A stretch of DNA of 64,000 bases from Bacteroidales bacterium WCE2008 (GCA_900167925.1 FUZM01000006.1:50063-114062); one strand, 5' to 3'. Counted from the first letter of the stretch, positions 44,199-53,284 are shown. Program-made: numbers and translations. The notes: generated by a model from the sequence alone, not told the origin.

Positions 44199-45091
44199 TT
44201 TATTGGCAGTTTCACATGGTCTCCAAGTTCCTTGAGGTACTCCGGCGTATAGAAATTAATCTTGCCGGCAAGAGTGGCAAAGGTCATCTCTCCAAAATAG
44301 AGACGGCCGTCGATTTCATAAAAATCCACCCTGACTTCCGGGAATCCTTTAGATAAATCAGCGGCCACCGTCATCATGTGGTCGAATGTCTTAGGCTTTG
44401 GAACCTTTCCTTCCCCATTTCGGTAATGATCCGTAAAAACGGAGTATTCCGGGTGGACATTCCAGTCCAGGTCGTAAATGTTCACATAAGCACATTCAGC
44501 GCTTCTGCTATAGCATGCCCAGACAGAATACGGTTTCCCGTCAAAGCACCAGACTTTGTAGTCTATTGCAGAAGAAGAGAAGTCTTCATTTTTTGCTTCG
44601 AGGTATTCTTCCGCCAGAATCCTGCTTTTTATCCGGTTATAATAGGTCTCGCCATTGACGTAACCGAATTTTACCTTCAGGTGCTTATCCAGGTCTTTGT
44701 TTATGGCTTCCTTGTCAAATCCTTTTTTCTTGTCGATTATATGAGTGGAGCCGCTATCATGGTTGCACTTAAGGACAAATCTTTCCGGGAGTGCGTCATA
44801 ATCGATATCTTTCGCTCTTTCCCAGACCCCCAATGTCGGAACGACCAGATCGCCATAGCCTCGCGATTCAAGGAATTCTTTAACCTTGATTTTATCAGAT
44901 AAATCGCTCCAAAGAGAAGTATCTCCATAACACATGAGCCACTGGATTTTCTCATTGATATCTCTTGGGTTCTTCCAGTCGACTTTATAACCATATTCAT
45001 TTTTCCAGACACGGTCAACCCAACAAGGCCTCCAGTATTTCAGAAGCATCTTCCTGGCAAATCTTCTCAAGCGTGTTACTATTCCGTTCAT
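44195..45091 (-). CDS. TupA-like ATP-grasp enzyme
   Basis: 298 residues: NPRDINEKIQWLMCYGD, DKIKVKEFLESRG, PERFVLKCNHDSGST (ATP-binding loop), RVDFYEIDGRLYFGEMTFA (metal ligands Asp and Glu). Pfam ATPgrasp_TupA, named for teichuronopeptide synthesis. Enzymes of the family are thought to attach amino acids or small peptides to glycan acids, so the EPS may carry aminoacyl groups; not proved here. Overlaps flippase and DUF616 genes by 4 nt. Confidence 0.9.
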   Translation of the reverse strand: MNGIVTRLRRFARKMLLKYWRPCWVDRVWKNEYGYKVDWKNPRDINEKIQWLMCYGDTSLWSDLSDKIKVKEFLESRGYGDLVVPTLGVWERAKDIDYDALPERFVLKCNHDSGSTHIIDKKKGFDKEAINKDLDKHLKVKFGYVNGETYYNRIKSRILAEEYLEAKNEDFSSSAIDYKVWCFDGKPYSVWACYSRSAECAYVNIYDLDWNVHPEYSVFTDHYRNGEGKVPKPKTFDHMMTVAADLSKGFPEVRVDFYEIDGRLYFGEMTFATLAGKINFYTPEYLKELGDHVKLPIK

Positions 45092-46611
45092 CTTTTTTTC
45101 AGTCTTGATTTCAGGATGTCAGCTATCTTTATCCGTTCATTCTTGCGGATGCCAATTAATGCCGATATTGAAAACGCGAATATCGAGGTGAAAATGAAAG
45201 CTGGTATTTTATACAATCCTTGAGGCGAAACCATGTGGTATACATACAGGTACGCCAGAAGAATAGCGATTATCAGAAGTATCCTCGGGTATACGGATGA
45301 GAGATAGCTGCCTACTTCAAAATGTATTATCTTTTTCATCAGAATAAACTGACAAATACGCAAAAGTACATCTGCTATTATGAACAATATAATGATCCAG
45401 TATGGCGGCATGCCGGATTTAAACACCAGATATCCGGCCGGCAAGCAAATCAAAAAAAAGATACTTGATATTATCTTGAACCACTTGATTTCTCCGGTAG
45501 CGTTTATAAGCAACGTTATTCCGCAGGATGTCGAGGATACTACTACCAGCAATAGCATCAGCTGACTGAAAATCAGCGTCCCCTCCGGGACCTCCTTGAG
45601 CCAGAGGTCCAGAATTGACGGCAATTCTGTATAAAGGATGAAACTTGCGGCCGTCGCGACGACAATGCTGATCCGGCTTATATTCTCCACAAGCGCAAAA
45701 CATCTCCTGTGATCTCCGGAACTGTAGCTTTGAGTAATCTGTGGCCCGGAAGCGGAGTCGATGTTGCCGATAAGCGAATTGACATATGTCTGGATTGTCT
45801 TGGATATGGAATATACGCCGTTGGTGGCAGTCCCGAAAAAGAAGTTGATCAACAGGTTACTTCCGGTATCGCGAGCGATAAGCGAAACTGTCGACAGGAT
45901 ATTGTAATTGTTGAATGAAAGTATGCTCTTATATGCCGGATTCCTGCGGACAAGCCTGTGCCTGACTATTTCCGGCCAATATCGATATGCCAGAATGTGA
46001 TATACAATAAAAGTTACAAGACTTACAACTGTCATCAGGATGGCATAGACTCTCAATACATTACCCTTGACAAGGAAAAGCAAGTATATCAACCCAAGCT
46101 TGATGAGCAAACTAGCGATATTGATGAGGGCCATCTGTCCGAACCTCTCGAAGGCGGCGAACAGACTCTGGTATGGGATATTTATCAGACCGAGACAGAA
46201 TACGATGATCGTGATCTGGTATATGAACATCGCGTCCCATTCCTTGCCGGGCTCGACGTTGAGGTAATTGTTGATATACCATATACCGCCGATTTCGGCA
46301 ACGATGATTACCGCGACGGCAAACAGTATGTGCAGGACAAGACAGGTGTTGAAGATCTTGTTGAGGTCCCCGTCCGGCTTGCCCATTTCGAAATTGACGA
46401 ACCGGGTAGTCGCGGCGCCCAGGGAACTGGCGAAGAAGGTAAACATACCGAGGACTCCGCCGACGATATTGTACAGACCATAGTCGGATACTCCGAGGAT
46501 CTGCAGGACAATACGCGACGACAACAGCCCGATTATTATTGAAACGGGCAGCTGGATGTAGTTGAAAATGGTGTTCTTTACCAGTCTCCGGTTACCTTCC
46601 GAATAGTCCAT
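45088..46611 (-). CDS. Polysaccharide flippase (Wzx-like, MATE/MVF superfamily)
   Basis: 507 residues from the ATG at 46611; a GTG six codons upstream would overlap the preceding gene. About 14 membrane helices with the N-terminal family block (VKNTIFNYIQLPVSIIIGLLSSRIVLQILGVSDYGLYNIVGG). Moves the lipid-linked repeat unit across the inner membrane. Coupled to the TupA-like gene by ATGA overlap. Confidence 0.92.
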   Translation of the reverse strand: MDYSEGNRRLVKNTIFNYIQLPVSIIIGLLSSRIVLQILGVSDYGLYNIVGGVLGMFTFFASSLGAATTRFVNFEMGKPDGDLNKIFNTCLVLHILFAVAVIIVAEIGGIWYINNYLNVEPGKEWDAMFIYQITIIVFCLGLINIPYQSLFAAFERFGQMALINIASLLIKLGLIYLLFLVKGNVLRVYAILMTVVSLVTFIVYHILAYRYWPEIVRHRLVRRNPAYKSILSFNNYNILSTVSLIARDTGSNLLINFFFGTATNGVYSISKTIQTYVNSLIGNIDSASGPQITQSYSSGDHRRCFALVENISRISIVVATAASFILYTELPSILDLWLKEVPEGTLIFSQLMLLLVVVSSTSCGITLLINATGEIKWFKIISSIFFLICLPAGYLVFKSGMPPYWIIILFIIADVLLRICQFILMKKIIHFEVGSYLSSVYPRILLIIAILLAYLYVYHMVSPQGLYKIPAFIFTSIFAFSISALIGIRKNERIKIADILKSRLKKR

Positions 46612-46615
46612 ATCT

Positions 46616-47578
46616 TTATTCCATATCACCCCTCAGGGCAAAGACTATATTGAGGATTCCGTCTTTCAGGAAGAATGGCAGCCAGGAGCAGAAGAAGCCT
46701 GAAGTACCTTTCCTGCGGATTTCATGGATCTCAGACATTTCTTTGCAGAGCTGTTTTCTTGTAGGGTAATCGTAGCGGATGTAGGCCTTCCTCACGGCAG
46801 CGGCCAGACGAAGTCTGAACAGCTTTTCGAGCCTTTTGCCGAAATATGTCTTTTTCTTCGGAAGGAGTTCGCGCTTCATGTTATATTCCTTTCTGGAAGC
46901 CTCCACTATCAGGAAGGAATCCATAAGAGTATTGAGAAGGCCGCTCTTCTTGGCATGGTATACATAGACGACATCCGGGATCAGCACCATTGAACGGCAT
47001 CTTTTCATGCATTCCCAGATGAAGATATGGTCTTCCATCCATGACAGCCCTTCCTCGAAAGTGATATCCTTGACCATCTCGCGCCGGATGGCGGAATTCC
47101 AGAGATAGCCGCGGTACTCTGAAGTATCAGTATTGAATAGCATCGCTTCGGTATCATTGTCCGGGATAGAGATTACCTTCGGGATGGTGATTGTATCGGA
47201 TATTCCTCCGCGCACTTTCTCATACCCGGCTTTTATCATGTCGGCATCATACTCCTGGATAGTATTCCAGTAAGTCTTTAACGCGTCGGGAAGAAGCAGG
47301 TCATCGGCGTCCGTGAACGTCAGATAATCTCCTTTTGCATGCGATAGTCCATAGTTACGTGCCATGCTGACTCCGCCCCATGGTCTGGAGAAATACGAAA
47401 TTCTGCTGTCTTTGGCAGCCATTCGAGTGCAGATATCATCGGTACCGTCTGTACTTCCGTCATTTATCAGAAGAAGCTCGAAATCTGAAAATGACTGGGC
47501 AAGGACGGCCTCGATGCATTTTTCTACGGATGCCTCCGCATTGTGGATAGGGACAATAATACTGAAGGTCGGATTCAT
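46616..47578 (-). CDS. Glycosyltransferase family 2
   Basis: 320 residues: SIIVPIHNAEASVEKCIEAVLAQSFSDFELLLINDGSTDGT, LTFTDADDLLLPDAL with the metal-binding DADD. C-terminal region basic, probably peripheral to the membrane. First glycosyltransferase gene downstream of the OmpA pair, after a long hairpin at 47621-47661. Confidence 0.93.
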   Translation of the reverse strand: MNPTFSIIVPIHNAEASVEKCIEAVLAQSFSDFELLLINDGSTDGTDDICTRMAAKDSRISYFSRPWGGVSMARNYGLSHAKGDYLTFTDADDLLLPDALKTYWNTIQEYDADMIKAGYEKVRGGISDTITIPKVISIPDNDTEAMLFNTDTSEYRGYLWNSAIRREMVKDITFEEGLSWMEDHIFIWECMKRCRSMVLIPDVVYVYHAKKSGLLNTLMDSFLIVEASRKEYNMKRELLPKKKTYFGKRLEKLFRLRLAAAVRKAYIRYDYPTRKQLCKEMSEIHEIRRKGTSGFFCSWLPFFLKDGILNIVFALRGDME

Positions 47579-47620
47579 TTTCTCAATGGTTGTTTTGGTT
47601 ACGTTTTGTATATAAACGGG

Positions 47621-47661
47621 AATCCGGATACGAGGCCTTTTTCAGGTCCCGTATCCGGATT
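47621..47661 (-). promoter_or_regulatory. Strong hairpin between ompA-like gene and the glycosyltransferase cluster
   Basis: Arms aatccggatacg and cgtatccggatt (47621-47632 and 47650-47661) pair perfectly over 12 bp and extend with G-C, G-U and C-G pairs around a 7-nt loop after one mismatch. No long T run follows on the minus strand. It could attenuate read-through, stabilise an RNA end, or be a pause site for the UpxY-modified polymerase. Confidence 0.65.
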
Positions 47662-47685
47662 ATTGTTTTCTTGTACAATTGTCGC

Positions 47686-48705
47686 TTATTCGTAGAAATA
47701 AAGTTCGACACGGCGGTTGAGGTGCCTGCCTTCAGGTGTCGAATTGTCGGCAATAGGTCTTGTCGAACCATAGCCCCGGTAGAACAGCCTATGCTCGCTG
47801 ATACCTGCGTCAAGGAAGAAGTCCAGGACGGCCTTTGCTCTCTTGACGGAGAGCTCATGGTTGTAGTTGTTGCGGCCTGTATTGTCAGTATGACCCTCGA
47901 TGCGGACCTTTATCTTCGGATATCTCTTGAGCCATTCGGCGATATTGCTCAGCTGCTGACGAGCTTCGAGAGTAAGCAGGAATGAATCCGAGTGGAACAG
48001 GGTCATGTTCCTGAGAAGTTCGTTGACCTCTTTTGTCATCTGGTCGAGAGACTGCTTATCCTCTCTGATGACGACGGTATCCCTTACGACTCTGGTGACC
48101 TCGACTTCCTTGATGACGGTCTCGGTCCTTATGACAGGAGGTTTCGGTTTGCCGAGCCTGAAGCTTACTCCGACCGTAAGACTCAGGTTGCCTCCGATAT
48201 TCTGCCTGCCTCTGCTGAACGCCTTATGGCTGAATCCGGCATATTTGAAATCCGATACTATGCTGATCTTGTCGTTGATTCTTATAGGGACTGCGAAGCC
48301 GACTCCCACGGTCGGCACGGCACGGTCAATCTTGAGATAACCTCCGAAGATATATGGATTGAACCATTTTGTGGGCCTCATCACGAAGTCCGCGTGGAGA
48401 AGATTGAAATCTTTCTCTCCGAAGTCGGTAAACTGGTCGCTGTCGGTCAGACCCTGCCAGCCAAAACGGAATCCGGCAAAGTCGGAAAACCATTTTCCTA
48501 TATAGAAATCGGACGCCCATCCGGCTCCCATGTGGGAGTCATATCTTTTCTGGCCTCTTACGCTTCCGTCGAAACTTACATTAAGTCCGCCTCCCAGTCC
48601 GAAAAACCAGTTGGCATCCCTGTACTTGCTTTCTTCCTGTGCGAATATTTCAGGAATACATACCAGAAGCCCTACAAGGGCTACAGTGATTTTTTGAAGT
48701 TTCAT
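47686..48705 (-). CDS. OmpA-family outer-membrane protein within the EPS locus
   Basis: 339 residues. Signal peptide (ending IFAQE), an 8-stranded beta-barrel-like N-domain (about 25-180), a short linker, then a C-terminal OmpA domain (about 230-335: KIKVRIEGHTDNTGRNNYNHELSVKRAKAVLDFFLD and RPIADNSTPEGRHLNRRVEL) that binds diaminopimelate in peptidoglycan. Starts 5 nt after the barrel gene. Its presence in the EPS operon suggests an outer-membrane anchor or assembly role. Confidence 0.92.
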   Translation of the reverse strand: MKLQKITVALVGLLVCIPEIFAQEESKYRDANWFFGLGGGLNVSFDGSVRGQKRYDSHMGAGWASDFYIGKWFSDFAGFRFGWQGLTDSDQFTDFGEKDFNLLHADFVMRPTKWFNPYIFGGYLKIDRAVPTVGVGFAVPIRINDKISIVSDFKYAGFSHKAFSRGRQNIGGNLSLTVGVSFRLGKPKPPVIRTETVIKEVEVTRVVRDTVVIREDKQSLDQMTKEVNELLRNMTLFHSDSFLLTLEARQQLSNIAEWLKRYPKIKVRIEGHTDNTGRNNYNHELSVKRAKAVLDFFLDAGISEHRLFYRGYGSTRPIADNSTPEGRHLNRRVELYFYE

Positions 48706-48710
48706 GTTTA

Positions 48711-49412
48711 CTATAAATGATAAATGAATCCGAATCCGGCGAAGAATTTCAAATCAAGCGGGAAGCCGGCATAGCCTTCTCCCCAGTGGTTATATTCGCC
48801 AGGTTCAAGTCCGTTGTAATTGTCCGACAGGCCGGCTCCGTTTATCTCGAAAAACAGACCGGCGTCTGAAGGCAGGTCATATTCCAGAATGACTCCAACC
48901 CTGAATGCCAGGGCCCTGTTTGAGGTCACGTATTCCTGCCAAGGATGTGGATTATCCGTATCGTCTTTGAATCCGGAACTCGTTCCAAGTCCGACGCCAC
49001 CGAATACTTTGGTGGAAAATGGACCGAGGTCGTCTTCCAGGCCGCTAATGTTTAGTATTGCATCCAGGAAGAAGTCGACGCTCCTGAACGAATACGGACG
49101 GAAAATCTTGTCCGCGGTTTCTTCGATGTTATAGGCGGCACTATTGTCTCCGTAGTTGATGGAAAGCCTTGTGCCAAAGCTCTTTGTGAAGTCATACCCT
49201 ATGTCCAATGTCTTCTGGATATTGAACAGGTCTGCACCCTGGCGGTGATTGTAGTATGCGAAGTAATTTTCGTAGATCTGATAGCTTGGTCCTACCTGGA
49301 AGGAAATATTCCATTTTTTGGAGTAATCGTAGGACTCTCTGTAGCCGTCACTCTGTGCGGCTGCGACTAAGGCGCTCGATATTAGCGCTCCGATTAGTAC
49401 AACTCTTTTCAA
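48711..49412 (-). CDS. Predicted outer-membrane beta-barrel protein
   Basis: 233 residues starting with TTG at 49412 (KRVVLIGALISSALVAAAQ signal peptide; no ATG before the mature part). The mature part alternates aromatic and polar residues (WNISFQVGPSYQIYENYF; DLKFFAGFGFIYHL with a terminal Leu) as in outer-membrane barrels. Domain family not recognised. Promoter at 49586-49556. Encoded 5 nt ahead of the OmpA-like protein; the two are probably partners. Confidence 0.75.
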   Translation of the reverse strand: MKRVVLIGALISSALVAAAQSDGYRESYDYSKKWNISFQVGPSYQIYENYFAYYNHRQGADLFNIQKTLDIGYDFTKSFGTRLSINYGDNSAAYNIEETADKIFRPYSFRSVDFFLDAILNISGLEDDLGPFSTKVFGGVGLGTSSGFKDDTDNPHPWQEYVTSNRALAFRVGVILEYDLPSDAGLFFEINGAGLSDNYNGLEPGEYNHWGEGYAGFPLDLKFFAGFGFIYHL

Positions 49413-49555
49413 CGTCTTCTAAATTTATCAGTGCGATTATAGGCAGGTATCACAGCTTCGCTTCCGGACCTGCAATACCAGACCCTGATACAAAGCCAAT
49501 GATACATCTATACTGCATCAGTCTAACACGGTCATTTCATGACCATTGACATATG

Positions 49556-49586
49556 CAAAGGTACACTTTTATCGGATAGAGTCAAA
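49556..49586 (-). promoter_or_regulatory. Internal promoter for the barrel/OmpA genes
   Basis: On the minus strand TTTG (49586-49583), 19 nt, TACCTTTG (49563-49556): full consensus. The transcript leader to 49412 is about 140 nt and begins near a small perfect hairpin ggtcat-ttc-atgacc (49530-49544). This allows the OmpA pair and the genes after it to be transcribed without the start of the EPS operon. Confidence 0.75.
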
Positions 49587-49621
49587 CATTTTATCCGAAA
49601 AGTAGAATTTTATTGTCGATA

Positions 49622-49798
49622 TTACTCTCCAGCCTCCCAAGAGTGATTGAAAGAGTCATCGGCCATATTATAGCTTTCCACGATCTGTCCAGTTGTCTGG
49701 ACAGTCATATCGTCAGATACAGAGCTCTCCAGAATGGCATTTTCAGCCTCGATCTGAAGTTCTCTCAAAACTGCCGGTTTTACATAAATCTTTCTCAT
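49622..49798 (-). CDS. 58-residue small protein in the EPS operon
   Basis: ATG at 49798, stop TAA at 49622-49624, 58 codons, starting 9 nt after the UpxY stop. The N-terminal block MRKIYVKPAVLRELQIEAEN is of the (M)KKxYxxP...E.E kind seen in many short Bacteroidales proteins of unknown function; the rest is acidic and Ser/Thr-rich and ends SFNHSWEAGE. No signal peptide or membrane segment. Possible roles: a precursor peptide, a regulator, or a partner of UpxY. The conserved start, spacing and codon pattern argue that it is real. Confidence 0.6.
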   Translation of the reverse strand: MRKIYVKPAVLRELQIEAENAILESSVSDDMTVQTTGQIVESYNMADDSFNHSWEAGE

Positions 49799-49807
49799 AA
49801 TACTTGT

Positions 49808-50320
49808 TTATATGTGCTCAAGCCATGCCCGAGGCACTCTGGCTTTCGCAAATATTGTATTGCATAGACTTACTACTACATAAGTCTTGCCATGAAACTC
49901 AATGACATAACCCTCGACTCCGGTAAGCGCTCCCTTCGTCACCCTGACCTTGTCTCCCAGCTCAAGAGGTTCGTCCATCAGACCGCCTTCATCGATCGAA
50001 TAATCCATCACGGCCATGAAATCCATCATCTGCTTGTCCGGAATGACCATCAAAGTCCTCGTCGCGCAATCTATCACGTATCTCACAGGGAGGCCCCGGT
50101 GGTTCGCCAGATCGCAGGCTTCGTCCTTTGTCGTCCTCATGAAGACCATTCCCGGAATCAGGACTCTTTCCACATTCCCTTTCCCCCTGGACGCCTTTCT
50201 CGTCTGCGTCGGGATGAAATTCTCTATCCCCAGACTGGCAAGACGGTTCCTGACGCCGATCTCCTGACCGTGTCTAGTCTTCGCGACATACCATTTTACG
50301 CTCAATTCCTCTGCTGCCAT
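49808..50320 (-). CDS. UpxY-family transcription antiterminator (NusG paralogue)
   Basis: 170 residues: NusG N-domain (SVKWYVAKTRHGQEIGVRNRL...FIPTQTRK) and a KOW domain (ELGDKVRVTKGALTGVEGYVIEFHGK). In Bacteroides each capsule locus has such a factor that prevents early termination in its own operon. Here it is the second gene, 3 nt after the sugar-phosphate transferase gene, instead of first. No UpxZ-like partner is visible next to it. Confidence 0.93.
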   Translation of the reverse strand: MAAEELSVKWYVAKTRHGQEIGVRNRLASLGIENFIPTQTRKASRGKGNVERVLIPGMVFMRTTKDEACDLANHRGLPVRYVIDCATRTLMVIPDKQMMDFMAVMDYSIDEGGLMDEPLELGDKVRVTKGALTGVEGYVIEFHGKTYVVVSLCNTIFAKARVPRAWLEHI

Positions 50321-50323
50321 AAA

Positions 50324-51661
50324 TCAGAATTTCTTACCTGTCATAATGTTTAGGAAAGTCATCCACAAGACTTTGACATCGAACATTACCGAGTGGTTCC
50401 TGAGGTAATACAAGTCGAGGTCCAGCCTTGTCAGCATCTTCTCCAGCGTGTCGGTATATCCGTTGTACAGGGTCGCGTAAGAAGTAACCCCGGGACGTAT
50501 CTGGTAAAGATACTGATACCTCGGGTTCTTCTCCATGATCTGGTCAATATAAAACTGTCTTTCCGGACGGTATCCGATAAAGGACATGTCCCCCCGGAAG
50601 ACATTCCAGAGCTGCGGAAGTTCGTCCAGATGGTGCTGGCGCAGGAATTTCCCGACTCTGGTAAGTCTCTCGTCGTCGTCTCCCGAATAGAGAGCCGGCT
50701 TTCCGTTTTCTGCGTTGATCCTCATCGAACGGAACTTATAGATGAGGAACGGTTTCCCGTTGCGCCCCATCCTCTCCTGGCTATATAAAGCAGGACCGCC
50801 GTCCTCATTCTTGACCGCCAGAGCGCAGACGAGCATCACCGGCGAGAAGATCAGCAGCAGGATTCCGGACAGGATGACATCGAATCCTCTCTTGATGACA
50901 TGGCCCACCAGGGACATGCCATCGCGCTGGGCGACTGTATTCTTGGGATCATCTTTCTCCTGGGCCCCGTCTTTCGGGAAACCGTCGTCAGGATCCTTGG
51001 TGAACAGAATGCAGTCGACTCCGCCGAGCCTCTGCATGATTCCCTTCATCTCGCTCTCGTTGCCGCATTTATAGACCATCCTGTTGCCGATAAGCATGCC
51101 GGACATCGCCGGATCCGCACTGAGGAATCCGACCACATCATATCGGCCGCTGGCTGCGGCTTCGTCGGCCAGGTCTACTGCTGCGCGGCCTGTGCCCATT
51201 ACCAGGGCGGTCAATTTGCCTACCTGGTCCTTGACACGACCTGTCTCTCTCGACAGAGAGGTCAGCGAGAATCTCAGATAAAGTACGAAGAAGATAGATG
51301 CGATGAAATCAGCCAGAAGGGCCATCGCAGCGAGAGAAATAGAAGGAAGCTTCACAAACCCTACAAGCATCACGACGACAAGGAAGATTGTCTTGATAAG
51401 CAAGGTCCACGAAGTTTTCATAGCGGAAGTGTAGGAAATATACGTCTTGACATTCTTGTGGCTTCCGGTTACAAGCATGCCGATAATTGTGCCGACTAAG
51501 CCAGCCCCGAGCCACTTTAGAAGTAGCCACGTATATCCGGGGATTGGATCGCTCAGCCAGCGGACCAGCAGAATTGCCATCAATGATCCGAGTAACGACA
51601 GCACGTTATCCTGGAACATTATCCGGCCTTTGCTGGCATACTGTTTTTCATTTTTTGTCAT
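50324..51661 (-). CDS. Undecaprenyl-phosphate glycosyl-1-phosphate transferase (WbaP/WcaJ-like)
   Basis: 445 residues. Four or five N-terminal helices, a CoA-binding-like domain (about 130-240), a further helix, then the catalytic bacterial sugar transferase domain: KRGFDVILSGILLLIFSPVM, GGPALYSQERMGRNGKPFLIYKFRSMR, LRQHHLDELPQLWNVFRGDMSFIGYRPE. Transfers hexose-1-phosphate to undecaprenyl phosphate, the first committed step. First gene of the EPS operon, with a consensus promoter 39-70 nt upstream. Confidence 0.95.
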   Translation of the reverse strand: MTKNEKQYASKGRIMFQDNVLSLLGSLMAILLVRWLSDPIPGYTWLLLKWLGAGLVGTIIGMLVTGSHKNVKTYISYTSAMKTSWTLLIKTIFLVVVMLVGFVKLPSISLAAMALLADFIASIFFVLYLRFSLTSLSRETGRVKDQVGKLTALVMGTGRAAVDLADEAAASGRYDVVGFLSADPAMSGMLIGNRMVYKCGNESEMKGIMQRLGGVDCILFTKDPDDGFPKDGAQEKDDPKNTVAQRDGMSLVGHVIKRGFDVILSGILLLIFSPVMLVCALAVKNEDGGPALYSQERMGRNGKPFLIYKFRSMRINAENGKPALYSGDDDERLTRVGKFLRQHHLDELPQLWNVFRGDMSFIGYRPERQFYIDQIMEKNPRYQYLYQIRPGVTSYATLYNGYTDTLEKMLTRLDLDLYYLRNHSVMFDVKVLWMTFLNIMTGKKF

Positions 51662-51699
51662 TATTTTTAGGTCTTGTAGGTTCGCATATCTCTAAACAA

Positions 51700-51731
51700 C
51701 AAAGTTATAAAAGAAATTCATATAAGACAAA
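51700..51731 (-). promoter_or_regulatory. EPS operon promoter
   Basis: TTTG at 51731-51728, 20-nt spacer, TAACTTTG at 51707-51700 on the minus strand. The leader is only about 33 nt, so there is little room for the long 5' leader where UpxY factors act in Bacteroides capsule operons. No invertible-promoter repeats flank it. Confidence 0.7.
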
Positions 51732-51778
51732 TTATTCAACGTAATGTTACATTGTGTAAGTATTTCAGTTTTTTTTGT

Positions 51779-51786
51779 TAATTTTG
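51779..51786 (+). promoter_or_regulatory. guaB promoter -7 box
   Basis: TAATTTTG matches TAnnTTTG, 21 nt ahead of the guaB ATG. The only upstream TTG (51752-51754) is 24 nt away, a longer than usual spacer. Confidence 0.5.
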
Positions 51787-51807
51787 CCAAATTTTAAACA
51801 ATAGATC

Positions 51808-53283
51808 ATGCAGCGATTTTTAACCTCAGAAATTCAGGAAGGTCTTACCTTCGACGATGTATTGCTTATACCTGCCCATTCGGAAGTCATTCCAAGGGAT
51901 GTGGATGTCACCTCAAGATTTACCCGGGATATAGTTTTGCGCACGCCTATCGTGTCCGCCGCGATGGATACTGTAACAGAGGCAGAACTTGCAATTGCGA
52001 TGGCAAGAGCCGGCGGTATCGGAGTCATCCACAAGAATATGACAATTGAAGCGCAGTGCGAGCAAGTGAGGAGAGTGAAAAGAGCTGAGAACGGAATGAT
52101 CTATGATCCGGTCACTATCCGCGAGACAGCAACAGTCGGCGATGCCCTCTCGATGATGGCAAAGCACCATATCGGTGGAATCCCGGTAGTCGACGGAGAC
52201 GGAAAGCTTATCGGAATAGTAACCAACAGAGACCTGAGGTTCAGGGTTGATTCCAGACTCCCGATAACTGAAGTCATGACCTCGAAGAACCTCGTGACTG
52301 CAAAGAAGGGAATCAGCCTTTCAGAGGCTACTGACATCCTGATGTGCCACAAGGTCGAGAAACTTCCGGTAGTCGACGATGACTACAAGCTGGTAGGACT
52401 TATCACCTACAAGGACCTCATGAAGATCAAGGACAACCCTATCGCCAGCAAGGACAGCAAAGGCCGTCTTCTCGTAGCTGCCGCCGTGGGTGTCAAGTCC
52501 GATACGATCGAGAGGATAGAGATGCTGGCTTCCGCAGGCGCAGATGCCGTAGTGGTCGACACCGCCCATGGCCATTCCCAGGGAGTGCTCAATGTCATCT
52601 CTGAATGCTGCAAGGTTTTCAAGAATAAGGAAATACAGATCATTGCCGGCAACGTCGCCACTGCAGAAGGCGCCAAAGCCCTCGCAGACGCAGGCGTAGA
52701 TGCTGTCAAGGTCGGAATCGGGCCTGGTTCAATCTGCACCACCCGAATCATCGCCGGAGTCGGAATGCCTCAGCTCACGGCTGTCATGATGGCTGCAGAT
52801 GCACTCAAGGGCAGGGATGTTCCGGTAATCGCTGACGGTGGTATCCGTTATTCCGGAGACATCACGAAGGCCCTCGCTGCAGGAGCCGGCTCTGTCATGG
52901 CCGGATCCCTCTTCGCAGGAACGGAGGAAAGCCCTGGCGAGACAATCATCCTCAATGGACGTAAGTTCAAGTCCTATAGGGGAATGGGCTCTCTCGAGGC
53001 CATGGAGCACGGCTCGAAGGACCGCTACTTCCAGGATATGGAAGAGGACATCAAGAAGCTCGTTCCGGAAGGCATCGTAGCTCAGGTCCCTTACAAGGGT
53101 ACTGTCTCAGAGGTTGTATATCAGCTGGTCGGCGGACTCCGCGCAGGCATGGGATATGTAGGAGCTAAGAACATTGAAATGCTGAGAGAAGCCAAGTTCG
53201 TACGAATCACCAACGCCGGCTTCCTCGAGAGCCATCCTCACGATGTGACTATCACAAAGGAGGCTCCTAACTATTCGAGATAG
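51808..53283 (+). CDS. guaB: Inosine-5'-monophosphate dehydrogenase
   Basis: 491 residues. Two CBS domains (about 95-210) are inserted in the TIM barrel; catalytic Cys310 lies in [15 protein letters not shown], the flap carries RGMGSLEAM. Oxidises IMP to XMP with NAD+, the committed step to guanine nucleotides. Full length. Only one base separates it from the TTG start of the following PpiC-like gene, so it may be co-transcribed with the outer-membrane biogenesis genes, as also seen in Bacteroides. Confidence 0.97.
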   Translation: MQRFLTSEIQEGLTFDDVLLIPAHSEVIPRDVDVTSRFTRDIVLRTPIVSAAMDTVTEAELAIAMARAGGIGVIHKNMTIEAQCEQVRRVKRAENGMIYDPVTIRETATVGDALSMMAKHHIGGIPVVDGDGKLIGIVTNRDLRFRVDSRLPITEVMTSKNLVTAKKGISLSEATDILMCHKVEKLPVVDDDYKLVGLITYKDLMKIKDNPIASKDSKGRLLVAAAVGVKSDTIERIEMLASAGADAVVVDTAHGHSQGVLNVISECCKVFKNKEIQIIAGNVATAEGAKALADAGVDAVKVGIGPGSICTTRIIAGVGMPQLTAVMMAADALKGRDVPVIADGGIRYSGDITKALAAGAGSVMAGSLFAGTEESPGETIILNGRKFKSYRGMGSLEAMEHGSKDRYFQDMEEDIKKLVPEGIVAQVPYKGTVSEVVYQLVGGLRAGMGYVGAKNIEMLREAKFVRITNAGFLESHPHDVTITKEAPNYSR

Positions 53284-53284
53284 T

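Noticed and set aside
51662..51807. Invertible (phase-variable) promoter of the EPS locus
   Set aside because: No inverted repeats flank the promoter and no recombinase gene is close.
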